Of a DNA stretch of 34,891 bases, positions 25,951-33,954 are shown piece after piece. The first letter of the stretch is position 1; each line of letters opens with the position of its first letter. The notes beneath the pieces were generated by a model. The model had not been told where the DNA came from and ran no database searches. It saw only the letters and a program-made list of their open reading frames with translations. A program made the position numbers and the translations under genes. Source of the stretch: Planctomycetota bacterium (GTDB lineage: Bacteria; Planctomycetota; Planctomycetia; Pirellulales; Pirellulaceae); assembly GCA_003671195.1 (NCBI GenBank), contig QWPJ01000227.1, forward strand, positions 1-34,891, read 5' to 3'.

Positions 25951-28900
25951 ATGAGCTGGATATCGAAACTCTTCGGTTGTCTTGTCGCCATCACCTCGAT
26001 CGCTTGGTCAGGACTTGGACCAGTCGAGGCCCAACAGAGCGCCGAAAGAGCATCGAGGTCGATCGACTTTGGGCTTGAGATTCGCCCGATACTCTCCGAG
26101 CATTGCTTCCATTGCCATGGACCCGACGCGGCCCACCGCCAAGCGGATCTGAGGCTCGACGAAGAGGAATCCTCGAAGCTCGTCCGCGAGGGCAAACAAG
26201 CCGTCGTGGCCGGCTCTCCAGAGCAAAGCGAAATCCTGCGTCGGATCGAAAGCCATGATCCCGATTTGGTCATGCCGCCCCCATCGGCTCGAAAGACCGT
26301 CACCCCCCAGCAGCGCGAATTGCTCAAGCGATGGATCCAAGAGGGAGCCGGATGGGGAAACCATTGGTCGCTAGAACCGCCCAAAAAACTCGCCCCGCCA
26401 GAGTTTCCCAAGGATGCGTGGGCCAAGTCCCCGATCGATGCCTGGGTTCTTGAGTCCATGAAACGCCAAGGGCTATCGCCAGCCCCAAGTGCGGATCCTC
26501 ACACCTTGGTCCGCCGTCTTTGGCTAGACCTTGTAGGCTTGCATCCTGAGCAACTACGGGTTGAGCGATTTGTCGCTGAGTACAAACTCGATCGCAATCG
26601 AGCGATCGAAAGCATGGTCGACGAGTTGCTCATCCATCCAGGGTTCGGGGAGCACTGGGGCCGACTTTGGCTCGATTTGGCTCGCTATGCCGACACCAAA
26701 GGGTACGAGAAGGATCTGACCCGGGATCTGTGGCCCTATCGCGATTGGGTGATCCAGGCGCTCAACGACGATATGCCTTACGATCAGTTCACCGTCGAAC
26801 AACTCGCAGGGGACCTGCTTGAGAATCCCACGACGGCTCAGCGTATCGCCACGGCGTTCCATCGGACGACCCTGAGCAATGACGAAGGGGGGACCGATGA
26901 TGAAGAGTTTCGAATCGCTGCCGTGAAAGACCGTGTCGATACGACGCTTCAGGTTTGGATGGGATTGACCATGGGGTGTGCCAAGTGCCATTCGCACAAG
27001 TACGATCCGATCGCCATCGAAGACTATTACAAGTTCTACGCGATCTTCAACCAAACCGAAGATGCCGATCGCTACGACGACGAGCCAAAGCTTTCGATCC
27101 CCTCAGAGTTGCAGCAATCCGAACTCGAATCGCTTCAGAAGCAGCGGCAGGAATCGGTCGCGGACCTCGATCGTATTCGGGCCGAATCGCAATCGCTCAT
27201 CGATGCGAAATGGACCATTGCCCAAGCCGTTTCGGCCACCGCCGAGAGCCAAGCAGGCTTGGTCATCGAACCGGACCGTTCGATCCGGGCACTTGCCGAC
27301 CGGCCAGCGACCGATGTGTACCAATTGGAGTTCGAATTGCCCCCTGGGCGATACCAAGTCCTGAAACTCGATGCGATGATGGCCAAGGTCCAGGCCCAGG
27401 ATTCAAGCGAGCGCTTGGGGCTCAACGCCACCGACCCGAACTTTGTCATCAACGAACTGCAGGTCTTCGTCAAAACGAACGATGGCAGCGAGATCAAGGA
27501 ACGAAAGATCGCGCTCGGACCGCTCAAAGCGAGCTTCGAGCAAAACAGTTGGCCCCTCAAGGGTGCGGTCGATGAGGATCCCAAAACCGGCTGGGCGGTT
27601 TCTCCAAAACAGAAGCAGGCCCACTGGGGGATCTTCGAATTTACCGAAGCGATCGAGCTCAAGCCCTCCGACCGCTTAAGAATCTCCATCGTTCAATCCT
27701 ACGGCAATCACTTGATGCTCCATCGGTTCCGAGTTTCCTTATCGCAGGGAAAAGAGGATCTGACGGTCGAGGATCTCCAGAGCGTCAAGCTTGCGGCGGG
27801 CAAAGTGCAGGAGCTCGACAAGCAGACTCAGGGGCTCATGGGGACGATCCCCAAGCTCCCGATCCTCAAAGAGCTCGCAGGAGCCGCCCAACGCAAAACG
27901 CGAGTCCACCGGCGCGGTAGTTTCTTGGATCCAGGTGACGAAGTCCCACCTGCCCTTTTGCCACTGTTCGATGCGGGGAACGCCGATGGGCTTACCGATC
28001 CAATTCCCGATCCAATTCCCGATCCAATTCCCAATCGGCTCTCGGCGGCCCGATGGATCGTCTCACCGAATAATCCGCTTACGGCCCGGGTGGCCGTCAA
28101 TCGGGTCTGGGCTCAGCTCTTTGGACGCGGTCTCGTCGAGACCGAGGAGGATTTCGGTGCAACCGGTTCCTTGCCGAGCCATCCGGAGTTGCTCGATACG
28201 CTGGCTGTTGATTACCGCGATTCGATGCGATGGTCACTCAAGAGTCTGCTCCGAAGCATCGTGCTTTCGAATACCTATCAGCAAGCTTATGTGTTCGATG
28301 AGCTTCGAGCCCAACGGGACCCACGCAACGTTTGGCTCAGTCGGGCCCCACACTTTCGCCTCAGCGCCGAGGTGATCCGCGATCAGGCTCTTGGGGCAAG
28401 TGGTTTGTTGTCCCCGAAACTTGGGGGGCCCCCGGTCATGCCGCCACAACCCGAGGGCCTTTGGCGCTCGACTTATTCGGGAGCCAAGTGGGTGACGAGT
28501 CCGGGCCAGGACCGATTCCGACGCGGTATCTATACGTTTTGGAAACGCACGACCCCTTATCCCTCGATGGAGCTCTTCGATGCGACGACCCGCGAGGTAT
28601 GCCAGATACGGCGAATCACGACCAACACACCGCTCCAAGCGCTCGTGACGCTCAACGACCCTGTGTACGTCGAAGCCTCGATCGCCATGGCGATCCGATG
28701 GCTCGCGCAGACGCAATCTCCGACCGATCGGATTTCGCAAGGTTTTGCCGCTGCGATGGTCCGGCCGATCGAAGCCTCAGAACTCGACCGATTGGAAAAA
28801 TTGCTCGATCGAGCTCGCGAGTACTTTCGCCAGAACCCCGATTCGGCCCGTGCGCTGTTGGCCGACTATCCAGAAAAAATCGATCCAAACATCGAGGTCC

Positions 28901-28971
28901 AGGAGCTTGCAGCTTGGTCGATGCTGACCTCGGCAATGCTGAACCTCGATGAGTTCCTGACTAGGCCTTAA
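25951..28971 (+). CDS. PSD1 / DUF1549 + DUF1553 cytochrome c-like planctomycete protein
   Basis: About 1006 aa from ATG 25951, where a classical signal peptide begins (MSWISKLFGCLVAITSIAWSGLGPVEAQQ). An ATG at 25873, directly after the previous stop codon, would add 26 polar residues. Domains: PSCyt1 with heme motif CFHCHGPDAAHRQADLRLD; PSCyt2/DUF1549 (DAWVLESMKRQGLSPAPSADPHTLVRRLWLDLVGL...) with a second CxxCH in MGCAKCHSHKYDPI; a central beta-rich region with a coiled coil; then PSD1/DUF1553 (LTARVAVNRVWAQLFGRGLVETEEDFGATGSLPSHPELLD). It is the standard partner of DUF1501 proteins in planctomycetes. The biochemical role is not established; heme binding is predicted. A DPIP repeat (27997-28032) lies in the linker before PSD1. 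Confidence 0.95.
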   Translation: MSWISKLFGCLVAITSIAWSGLGPVEAQQSAERASRSIDFGLEIRPILSEHCFHCHGPDAAHRQADLRLDEEESSKLVREGKQAVVAGSPEQSEILRRIESHDPDLVMPPPSARKTVTPQQRELLKRWIQEGAGWGNHWSLEPPKKLAPPEFPKDAWAKSPIDAWVLESMKRQGLSPAPSADPHTLVRRLWLDLVGLHPEQLRVERFVAEYKLDRNRAIESMVDELLIHPGFGEHWGRLWLDLARYADTKGYEKDLTRDLWPYRDWVIQALNDDMPYDQFTVEQLAGDLLENPTTAQRIATAFHRTTLSNDEGGTDDEEFRIAAVKDRVDTTLQVWMGLTMGCAKCHSHKYDPIAIEDYYKFYAIFNQTEDADRYDDEPKLSIPSELQQSELESLQKQRQESVADLDRIRAESQSLIDAKWTIAQAVSATAESQAGLVIEPDRSIRALADRPATDVYQLEFELPPGRYQVLKLDAMMAKVQAQDSSERLGLNATDPNFVINELQVFVKTNDGSEIKERKIALGPLKASFEQNSWPLKGAVDEDPKTGWAVSPKQKQAHWGIFEFTEAIELKPSDRLRISIVQSYGNHLMLHRFRVSLSQGKEDLTVEDLQSVKLAAGKVQELDKQTQGLMGTIPKLPILKELAGAAQRKTRVHRRGSFLDPGDEVPPALLPLFDAGNADGLTDPIPDPIPDPIPNRLSAARWIVSPNNPLTARVAVNRVWAQLFGRGLVETEEDFGATGSLPSHPELLDTLAVDYRDSMRWSLKSLLRSIVLSNTYQQAYVFDELRAQRDPRNVWLSRAPHFRLSAEVIRDQALGASGLLSPKLGGPPVMPPQPEGLWRSTYSGAKWVTSPGQDRFRRGIYTFWKRTTPYPSMELFDATTREVCQIRRITTNTPLQALVTLNDPVYVEASIAMAIRWLAQTQSPTDRISQGFAAAMVRPIEASELDRLEKLLDRAREYFRQNPDSARALLADYPEKIDPNIEVQELAAWSMLTSAMLNLDEFLTRP
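27997..28032. repeat. 12-bp tandem repeat, 3 exact copies, coding
   Basis: GATCCAATTCCC three times without change, encoding DPIP units in the linker before the PSD1 domain. In frame, so copy changes would alter only linker length. Confidence 0.9.
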
Positions 28972-29000
28972 AGTTATCCTCTGACGATCCTGTGGAACGC

Positions 29001-30605
29001 ATGCCAAGAAACACCCATTCGGCTATCAATAATATGGCGGCTATCAATCATATGTCGGCTATGAACAATATGGCGGCTATGAACACGCTGGCTCATGAGC
29101 GATTGTCGAGCGAAACCCGCCGCACGTTTTTGAGTCGCCAGGGTTTAGGGCTCGGAGCAGTCGCCTTAGCCATGCTCACAGGGCAAAGTGCGCAGCCCTC
29201 GGCGGTGGCTGGCGAAACGCGTCCGTTGGCCCCGAAGGTTCCGCCTCAAAAGGCCCGTGCGACCCGAGTGATCTATATCCATCTTGCGGGCTCCCCATCG
29301 CAATTGGAACTCTTCGATTACAAGCCAGCGTTAAAAAAATTCGATGGCAAAGAATGCCCCAAAGAGTACCTCGAAGGCAAGCGTTTTGCGTTCATCAAAG
29401 GGGTGCCCAAGATGCTCGCTCCGATGTTCGCTTTTGCTCAGCATGGGCAAAGTGGGCAGTGGATGTCCGAGCTCTTGCCGGGGTTGGCCAAGCATGCCGA
29501 TGATGTAGCGATTATCCGTTCGATGCAGACCGACCAGTTTAATCACTCTCCGGCGCAGTTGCTTGTTCATACCGGGCAAGCTCGCTTGGGATACCCGACG
29601 TTGGGAGCTTGGGCGACCTACGGTTTGGGTTCCGAGAACGAGAACTTACCCGGGTATGTCGTTTTGCTTTCGGGTGGAAAAACGCCCGATGCGGGCAAGA
29701 GTCTTTGGGGAAGCGGTTTTCTGCCCAGTGTTTATCAAGGGGTCCAGTGCCGGACCAGTGGGGACCCGGTCTTTTACTTGTCGAATCCCAAGGGAGTCGA
29801 CCGGGGGATGCGGCGCGAGGTTTTGAACACGCTCAAGGATCTCAATTCGGTTCATCACCAGCGGCTAGCCGACCCGGAGACCCTGACTCGGATCGAGCAG
29901 TTCGAGTTGGCTTATCGGATGCAGGTTTCGGTCCCGGAGGTCATGGATTTAGGAAGCGAGAGTCAAGCGACTTTGGATTTGTACGGGGCCAAGCCCGGTT
30001 TTGTATCGCAGGCCGAATCGGAGACAGATCCTCGGGTCTTTTACCGAGGGGACGATCCGACGATGGCCAACAACTGCTTGTTGGCACGGCGGTTGGTCGA
30101 GTCGGGCGTGCGGTTCGTACAGTTGTTCGACTGGGGATGGGATCACCATGGTTCGTCTCCTGGTGAGTCGCTCGATGAGACGCTGCCGATCAAATGCCAG
30201 CAGCTTGATAAAGCCGTTTCGGGACTTTTGACCGATTTGAAGCAGCGAGGGTTACTCGAGAGCACCTTGGTCGTCGTTGGGGGCGAGTTTGGCCGAACGC
30301 CGATGTCGCAGAACAACGTACGCGATACGCCGTCGAAGGGTTTCTTTGGTCGAGACCATCATCCGTATGCGTATTCGATGATGCTAGCCGGTGGTGGGGT
30401 ACGAGGTGGGCTGTCCTATGGCCAGAGCGACGAGATCGGCTATTACGTCGCCGAGGATCCGGTAACTCCCAAGGATCTCCAAGCGACGTTATTGCACCTG
30501 TTGGGTTTGGATCCTTACCGATTTGGCTATGAGTACCAAGGACTCTTCAATCGGCTCATCGGCCCGACCGACGAAGGCAAGATCCTAACGCGGTTGGTGG
30601 TCTAA
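29001..30605 (+). CDS. DUF1501 family secreted protein (Tat signal)
   Basis: 534 aa from ATG 29001, with GGA five nt upstream; a GTG three codons earlier is possible. Residues ~5-30 are an Asn/Met/Ala repeat encoded by an 18-bp repeat. Then comes a twin-arginine signal (ETRRTFLSRQGLGLGAVALAML). The DUF1501 domain has a sulfatase/alkaline-phosphatase-like fold: VIYIHLAGSPSQLELFDYKP, the long central part with GVRFVQLFDWGWDHHG, then VVVGGEFGRTPMSQ and GRDHHPYAYSMMLAGGGVRGG, and the end LLHLLGLDPYRFGYEYQG. The His/Asp-rich motifs resemble a metal site, but activity is not established. It follows the PSD1 gene by about 30 nt, the usual planctomycete pair. Confidence 0.95.
   Translation: MPRNTHSAINNMAAINHMSAMNNMAAMNTLAHERLSSETRRTFLSRQGLGLGAVALAMLTGQSAQPSAVAGETRPLAPKVPPQKARATRVIYIHLAGSPSQLELFDYKPALKKFDGKECPKEYLEGKRFAFIKGVPKMLAPMFAFAQHGQSGQWMSELLPGLAKHADDVAIIRSMQTDQFNHSPAQLLVHTGQARLGYPTLGAWATYGLGSENENLPGYVVLLSGGKTPDAGKSLWGSGFLPSVYQGVQCRTSGDPVFYLSNPKGVDRGMRREVLNTLKDLNSVHHQRLADPETLTRIEQFELAYRMQVSVPEVMDLGSESQATLDLYGAKPGFVSQAESETDPRVFYRGDDPTMANNCLLARRLVESGVRFVQLFDWGWDHHGSSPGESLDETLPIKCQQLDKAVSGLLTDLKQRGLLESTLVVVGGEFGRTPMSQNNVRDTPSKGFFGRDHHPYAYSMMLAGGGVRGGLSYGQSDEIGYYVAEDPVTPKDLQATLLHLLGLDPYRFGYEYQGLFNRLIGPTDEGKILTRLVV
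29025..29084. repeat. 18-bp tandem repeat, 3.3 copies, coding
   Basis: Units start at 29025, 29043 and 29061, of the type ATCAATAATATGGCGGCT, followed by a 6-nt partial unit. They encode (I/M)N(N/H)M(A/S)A repeats before the Tat signal and contain several in-frame ATGs. Confidence 0.85.
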
Positions 30606-30693
30606 GTCGGGCAGGATAATTTAGGTGACGCGTGGGGCTGTTTGTTTTCCCTATCGCTAGTCCACCGCTTGGCAGCGAGTGGCTACGGCCTCG

Positions 30694-30802
30694 CGTAGCC
30701 ACCTGCCGCCAGGCGGTGGAGGCCTGCCGCCCGTAGCCACCTGCCGCCAGGCGGTGGAGGCCTGTCGCCCGTAGCCACCTGCCGCCAGGCGGTGGCGGCC
30801 TG
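30694..30802. repeat. 38-bp tandem repeat, 3 copies, each with an imperfect hairpin
   Basis: Units start at 30694, 30732 and 30770, each beginning CGTAGCCACCTGCCGCCAGG. Inside each, CCACC(T)GCC can pair with GGCGGTGG. The layout resembles REP-type elements. The last unit ends next to the long inverted repeat. Confidence 0.85.
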
Positions 30803-30807
30803 AACTA

Positions 30808-30884
30808 GTTTAACAGTCAGCCGAAGGCGTACAGGCCGTCGAAGATGGCGATGAATCCAGTACGCCTACGGCTGACTGTTAAAC
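30808..30884. repeat. 25-bp inverted repeat (24/25 paired), 27-nt loop
   Basis: The left arm 30808-30832 begins GTTTAACAGTCAGCCG. The right arm 30860-30884 is its reverse complement with one mismatch. No U-tract follows, so a terminator is less likely than a mobile hairpin element of the MITE/REP class. Confidence 0.8.
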
Positions 30885-30999
30885 GAAATTTCATCACTTG
30901 CCCACGACGATTTCCTCGACGAAGCCCGCCTCGGACGTGCGTGAAGGTCCCCGTAACGACTCGACCAACCCCTAATACACACTAATATTCGCGAATATA

Positions 31000-31107
31000 G
31001 AACTACCTCCAACCGCTTGGCCCCCTTTCGCCCCCAGGGCTTTGGCTGGGGGAGAACTACCTCCAACCGCTTGGCCCCCCTTCGCCCCCAGGGCTTTGGC
31101 TGGGGGA
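31000..31107. repeat. 54-bp direct repeat, 2 copies, with CCCCCAG/CTGGGGG hairpin
   Basis: Units at 31000-31053 and 31054-31107 are nearly identical, beginning GAACTACCTCCAACCGCTTG. Each holds CCCCCAG and CTGGGGG separated by 8 nt. Confidence 0.85.
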
Positions 31108-31130
31108 GAAGGGGCGGGGGGGATGAGGGG
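31102..31130 (+). promoter_or_regulatory. Predicted G-quadruplex motif
   Basis: G-runs of 5, 4, 7 and 4 at 31102, 31111, 31116 and 31127, with loops of 4, 1 and 4 nt. It lies at the end of the 54-bp repeat, about 75 nt beyond the stop of the minus-strand nuclease gene. Confidence 0.45.
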
Positions 31131-31205
31131 CCGACCGCGCGTAAGGCTGTTTGGCTGTTTCCCTACGAGACAGCACATGGTTTGAACTGGATACCAGTGC
31201 GTTTA

Positions 31206-32141
31206 TTACGGTGAGGGATCGCCGCTTGAATCGAAATTGTCTGTTGGCTGAACAAGTCGAAATGATCCTTTTGCGATTCTCCAGTATCGATCCTCACCAC
31301 CTGGGTAATGGCCCCGTGATGGATGGTTAATACAGTCCGAAGTGATCTGGCAATTAATAGTCGCGCGGTTGAAGTTCGGATATCGTTTTAGAATGACTTC
31401 CGCAATGTCTTTTGGTGCGAATGTCCGACAAGGGGCATTGGCGGAAAACTCTTGCACGGCCTCCCACACGACTTGCCTAACCGGCTTGTCACGAGACCAT
31501 TTTGACGAGGAGGTCTTCAGGCTGTTGGTCTCCTCATGGCCAACCAATGTGTCGGTTGTGACCAGTACCTCATTACTTCCGGTCTCGAAGACGGAAAACG
31601 CAATGCAACTTATGTCAATACTGTGCTGAATCCGAAGAAACCTGCTGACTCTTGAGACGCTCGGTGGAATCGACTCTGCCGCAATGAAAAGACGCATGCG
31701 AGACTTGAGCTTTGGACGTACCTCAGTTTCGAATGTCTCAAGGAATCTACTGTGAAGAAGAAGCTCAGCTTGATCTGAGGCAAAGCTCATGTAGTTGGCC
31801 GCAATCGCAATGATGTCATCCTCCGAAAGCTCATTAGCCCACGCAGCGTACTCAAGAATTTGGGCCACAACTTCGCGCGGAGCTTGTGCCTTCTTGAGCT
31901 CGATGATCACTAAATTGCCTTCGCTGTCGAGCGCAAGCAAGTCGGGAAATACTGTTCCAGCATCGGTATTTGCGGAGGTCTGGCGGCCGATGATGAGCAG
32001 TGGTTCCTCCGCAAGTGCCCAGGGGTTCTTTTCGAGCCAATTTTCAAGATGTTTTTCGAGCGCTAGCTTCGCAGGTTTCGCAAGTTCCAGTTCCGCGACG
32101 TGTGGATCTGAACCTATACCTTTGAGTTTGAATAGAGCCAT
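31206..32141 (-). CDS. NucS-like PD-(D/E)XK nuclease with C-terminal DUF7669-like domain
   Basis: 311 aa from ATG 32141 (MALFKLKGIG). The N-terminal half is an endonuclease NucS-type nuclease domain: LEKHLENWLEKNPWAL, then FPDLLALDSEGNLVIIELKKAQAPREVVAQILEYAAWANEL. It holds Asp67/Asp72, the E81-x-K83 motif and the Q94xxxY98 motif. The C-terminal ~80 residues (VRQVVWEAVQEFSANAPCRTFAPKDIAEVILKRYPNFNRATINCQI...) resemble the helical, probably DNA-binding DUF7669 domain found on restriction-like proteins. The full NucS N-terminal DNA-binding domain is absent, so mismatch repair is unlikely. A role in restriction or defence is inference. It sits next to a truncated helicase and IS remnants, consistent with an accessory island. 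The exact substrate is unknown. Confidence 0.82.
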   Translation of the reverse strand: MALFKLKGIGSDPHVAELELAKPAKLALEKHLENWLEKNPWALAEEPLLIIGRQTSANTDAGTVFPDLLALDSEGNLVIIELKKAQAPREVVAQILEYAAWANELSEDDIIAIAANYMSFASDQAELLLHSRFLETFETEVRPKLKSRMRLFIAAESIPPSVSRVSRFLRIQHSIDISCIAFSVFETGSNEVLVTTDTLVGHEETNSLKTSSSKWSRDKPVRQVVWEAVQEFSANAPCRTFAPKDIAEVILKRYPNFNRATINCQITSDCINHPSRGHYPGGEDRYWRIAKGSFRLVQPTDNFDSSGDPSP

Positions 32142-32147
32142 TTGCAA

Positions 32148-32466
32148 CTACCATTTCTTCTTTAAGCGATGATGACGGTAAATTCGAATTCGAGCAGACA
32201 AGTCAACCTTTAGGCCGGAACAATCACACCTCTGACTCACACTCATCTCTTTCTGGATAGCTGATATTGCTGGGACTCGCTCGTTCGTCGAGTCCAAAGA
32301 GAACTGCGACCGATACGCGCGTGGTTGCAATCGGAGTGAATTTCGCTCTGGGGATCACTCGAATAGAAGGTCGATTTCAGGTAAGCACCGTCGGCACTCG
32401 ATACGATTTCAGAATTCATCAGCGTCTCCAGGATAGTTGGTGATTTCGGCGAGGCCCGCGAAGACC
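32148..32466. other. Gap between nuclease and helicase remnant
   Basis: About 320 bases. The only candidate is the small minus-strand open frame at 32243-32419. Nothing else is recognised. Confidence 0.5.
32243..32419 (-). CDS. Possible small or truncated open reading frame downstream of the helicase remnant
   Basis: 58 codons starting MNSEIVSSADGAYLKSTFYS, with GGAG six nt before the ATG. It begins 47 nt after the helicase stop on the same strand. The first ~30 residues look protein-like; the rest (RRTSESQQYQLSRKR) looks like out-of-frame sequence, as if a longer gene was cut or frameshifted. No family recognised. It may also be chance. Confidence 0.3.
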   Translation of the reverse strand: MNSEIVSSADGAYLKSTFYSSDPQSEIHSDCNHARIGRSSLWTRRTSESQQYQLSRKR

Positions 32467-33018
32467 CTAAATCTCCAGGTTAAAACTCAGTTGGTCGACG
32501 AACTGCTGCGGAAGGTTTGGTCGACAGCCAGCGTCATCGTTGGGTATCAGTTTAGTCACTTCGTCTTGACCCATCACGATACGGAACCATTGTTCCCGGT
32601 CCCGCATCACGCGAAACTGCCGTTCGTCGGATGCACCGGCAACATAAGGCAAGTAGACATGGATCGAATGGCGATTCTCCGCCTTACAGCCAAGGCGATC
32701 GACGCGACCGGTTCGCTGTTCAATCTGGCTGGGGTTCCAAGCTAAATCATGATGAATCACATATCGGCAGTAACGATGCAAGTCGACTCCTTCTCCCATC
32801 ACTTCGCTGCAAACCAGGATGTCCGGAAAAAACGGCGTGTTGAACGCTCGCATCAGACGTGTACGCTGGTCGCGATCCGTCTGGCCGGTCGCCTCTTGAA
32901 CATTGGCGAGCGTCTTGGTAACGTCATCCTTCTCATCCGATGAATTAGTTGCTGAAAGCCCATCGATTTTAACGTAGATTGCACCGGTTGGGGGTTCCGT
33001 TCGCCGGCAATTGTACCA
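32467..33018 (-). pseudogene. SF2/SNF2-type helicase, C-terminal fragment, truncated upstream
   Basis: The frame is open from an in-frame stop at 33019-33021 down to 32467 and has no good start, so the N-terminal ATPase core is missing. The remaining residues contain helicase motif V and VI signatures: DQRTRLMRAFNTPFFPDILV, CSEVMGEGVDLHRYCRYVIHHD, then NPSQIEQRTGRVDRLG. A C-terminal tail ends QFVDQLSFNLEI. This arrangement is seen in RapA/SNF2-related and defence-associated helicases. Homology seems to fade between about 32940 and 33018, next to a 24-bp sequence shared with the ISL3 end at 34258. An insertion or deletion event probably removed the 5' part. Function is presumed lost. Confidence 0.75.
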
Positions 33019-33020
33019 TC

Positions 33021-33044
33021 ACCCACGATAATGCCGGATGGACC
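33021..33044. repeat. 24-bp inverted repeat, left copy (solo IS-end-like sequence)
   Basis: ACCCACGATAATGCCGGATG plus GACC. A perfect inverse copy is at 34258-34281, where it covers the stop codon of the ISL3-type transposase gene. It marks the break point of the helicase fragment. Confidence 0.8.
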
Positions 33045-33088
33045 GTAAGAAGTCCCGACATTCAGGGCTTTGGGATGCTGCACGATTT

Positions 33089-33695
33089 GGTAGGCTGTTT
33101 CGGCTGTTCGGTTTTCGTAGGGTTCGTGCAGCGGTCGCTGGTGGCTTGATTCAAGCTTTGCACAAACAACCAAGTCACAAGATCGAGTCAATCAACAGGC
33201 AACCCATGGACCGCGGAACGTACCACCGAGCATGGTAGGCTGTTTCGGCTGTTCGGTTTTCGTAGGGTTCGTGCAGCGGTCGGCTGGTAGCTTGATTCAA
33301 GGTTTTCACAAACAACCAAGCCACGATATCAAGTCAAGGAACATGCAACCCATGGACCGCGGAACGTACCTCCGAGCATGGTAGGCTTTTTCGGCTGTTC
33401 GATTTTCGTAGGGTTCGTGCAGCGGTCGGCTGTTCACTTGATTCAAGCTTTGCACAAACAACCAAGCCACGATATCAAGTCAAGCAACAGGCAACCCATG
33501 GACCGCGAAACGTACCACCGAGCATGGTAGGCTGTTTCGGCTGTTCGATTTTCGTAGGGTTCGTGCAGCGGTCGGCTGGTAGCTTGATTCAAGGTTTTCA
33601 CAAACAACCAAGCCACGATATCAAGTCAAGCAACAGGCAACCCATGGACCGCGAAACGTACCACCGAGCATGGCAGGCTGTTTCGGCTGTTCGGC
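33089..33695. repeat. 146-bp tandem repeat, 4 full copies plus a partial fifth
   Basis: Units begin with GGTAGGC at 33089, 33234, 33380 and 33526, with GGCAGGC at 33672 (periods 145, 146, 146 and 146). Copies 2 to 4 differ by only a few substitutions; copy 1 is the most diverged. Each contains the palindrome CTTGATTCAAG and a ten-codon frame MDR(E/G)TY(H/L)RAW followed by TAG on the plus strand. In the last copy TAG is CAG. No known repeat family was recognised. The unit is far too long and gapless for a CRISPR array. The array lies between IS remnants. Confidence 0.92.
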
Positions 33696-33705
33696 TGTTT
33701 CCTAA

Positions 33706-33954
33706 AGCCTCTCGCCTGTTCGCCTGCTTCCGGGAGTTCGATCTCGATGGTGTCTTTGGTCGGCTCGGAGGTTTGGACACGAGGAATGCGCTGGATTGGG
33801 TCGCTGAAACGAGTTTGCGTTTCCATTGGAAGAAGGACCTCAGCGAGCGGCTGATCGACTGGCAGAACTGCGCGGTGGGATCATTGGATCGCTCGCACCG
33901 GGCGATACGTTCGGCCCAAATTTGGGCGGTTTTCGGGGGCGCTAAGCGAGACAT
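33706..33954 (-). pseudogene. IS66-family accessory protein TnpA remnant, frameshifted
   Basis: It starts at ATG 33954 with a strong AAGGAG nine nt upstream. The first ~50 codons (MSRLAPPKTAQIWAERIARC, ERSNDPTAQFCQSISRS, SFFQWKRKL) match the helix-turn-helix TnpA of IS66 elements. Near 33800 homology moves to another frame (DPIQRIPRVQTSEPTKDTIEIELP), so a frameshift has broken the gene. The 3' end dissolves into the 146-bp repeat. No tnpB or IS66 transposase is present. Confidence 0.65.

Larger units (their letters stand above)
30606..31205. other. 600-base gene-free region filled with repeats
   Basis: No supported gene. From left to right it holds a 38-bp tandem repeat (three copies), a 25-bp inverted repeat, a 54-bp tandem repeat (two copies) and a G-run cluster. 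It separates the DUF1501 operon from the accessory region. Confidence 0.75.

Noticed and set aside
30808..30884. Rho-independent terminator of the DUF1501 operon
   Set aside because: The hairpin is strong but lies 200 nt after the stop codon, has a 27-nt loop and no U-tract on either side.
33089..33695. CRISPR array
   Set aside because: The 146-bp units are contiguous with no unique spacers, and no cas genes are present.
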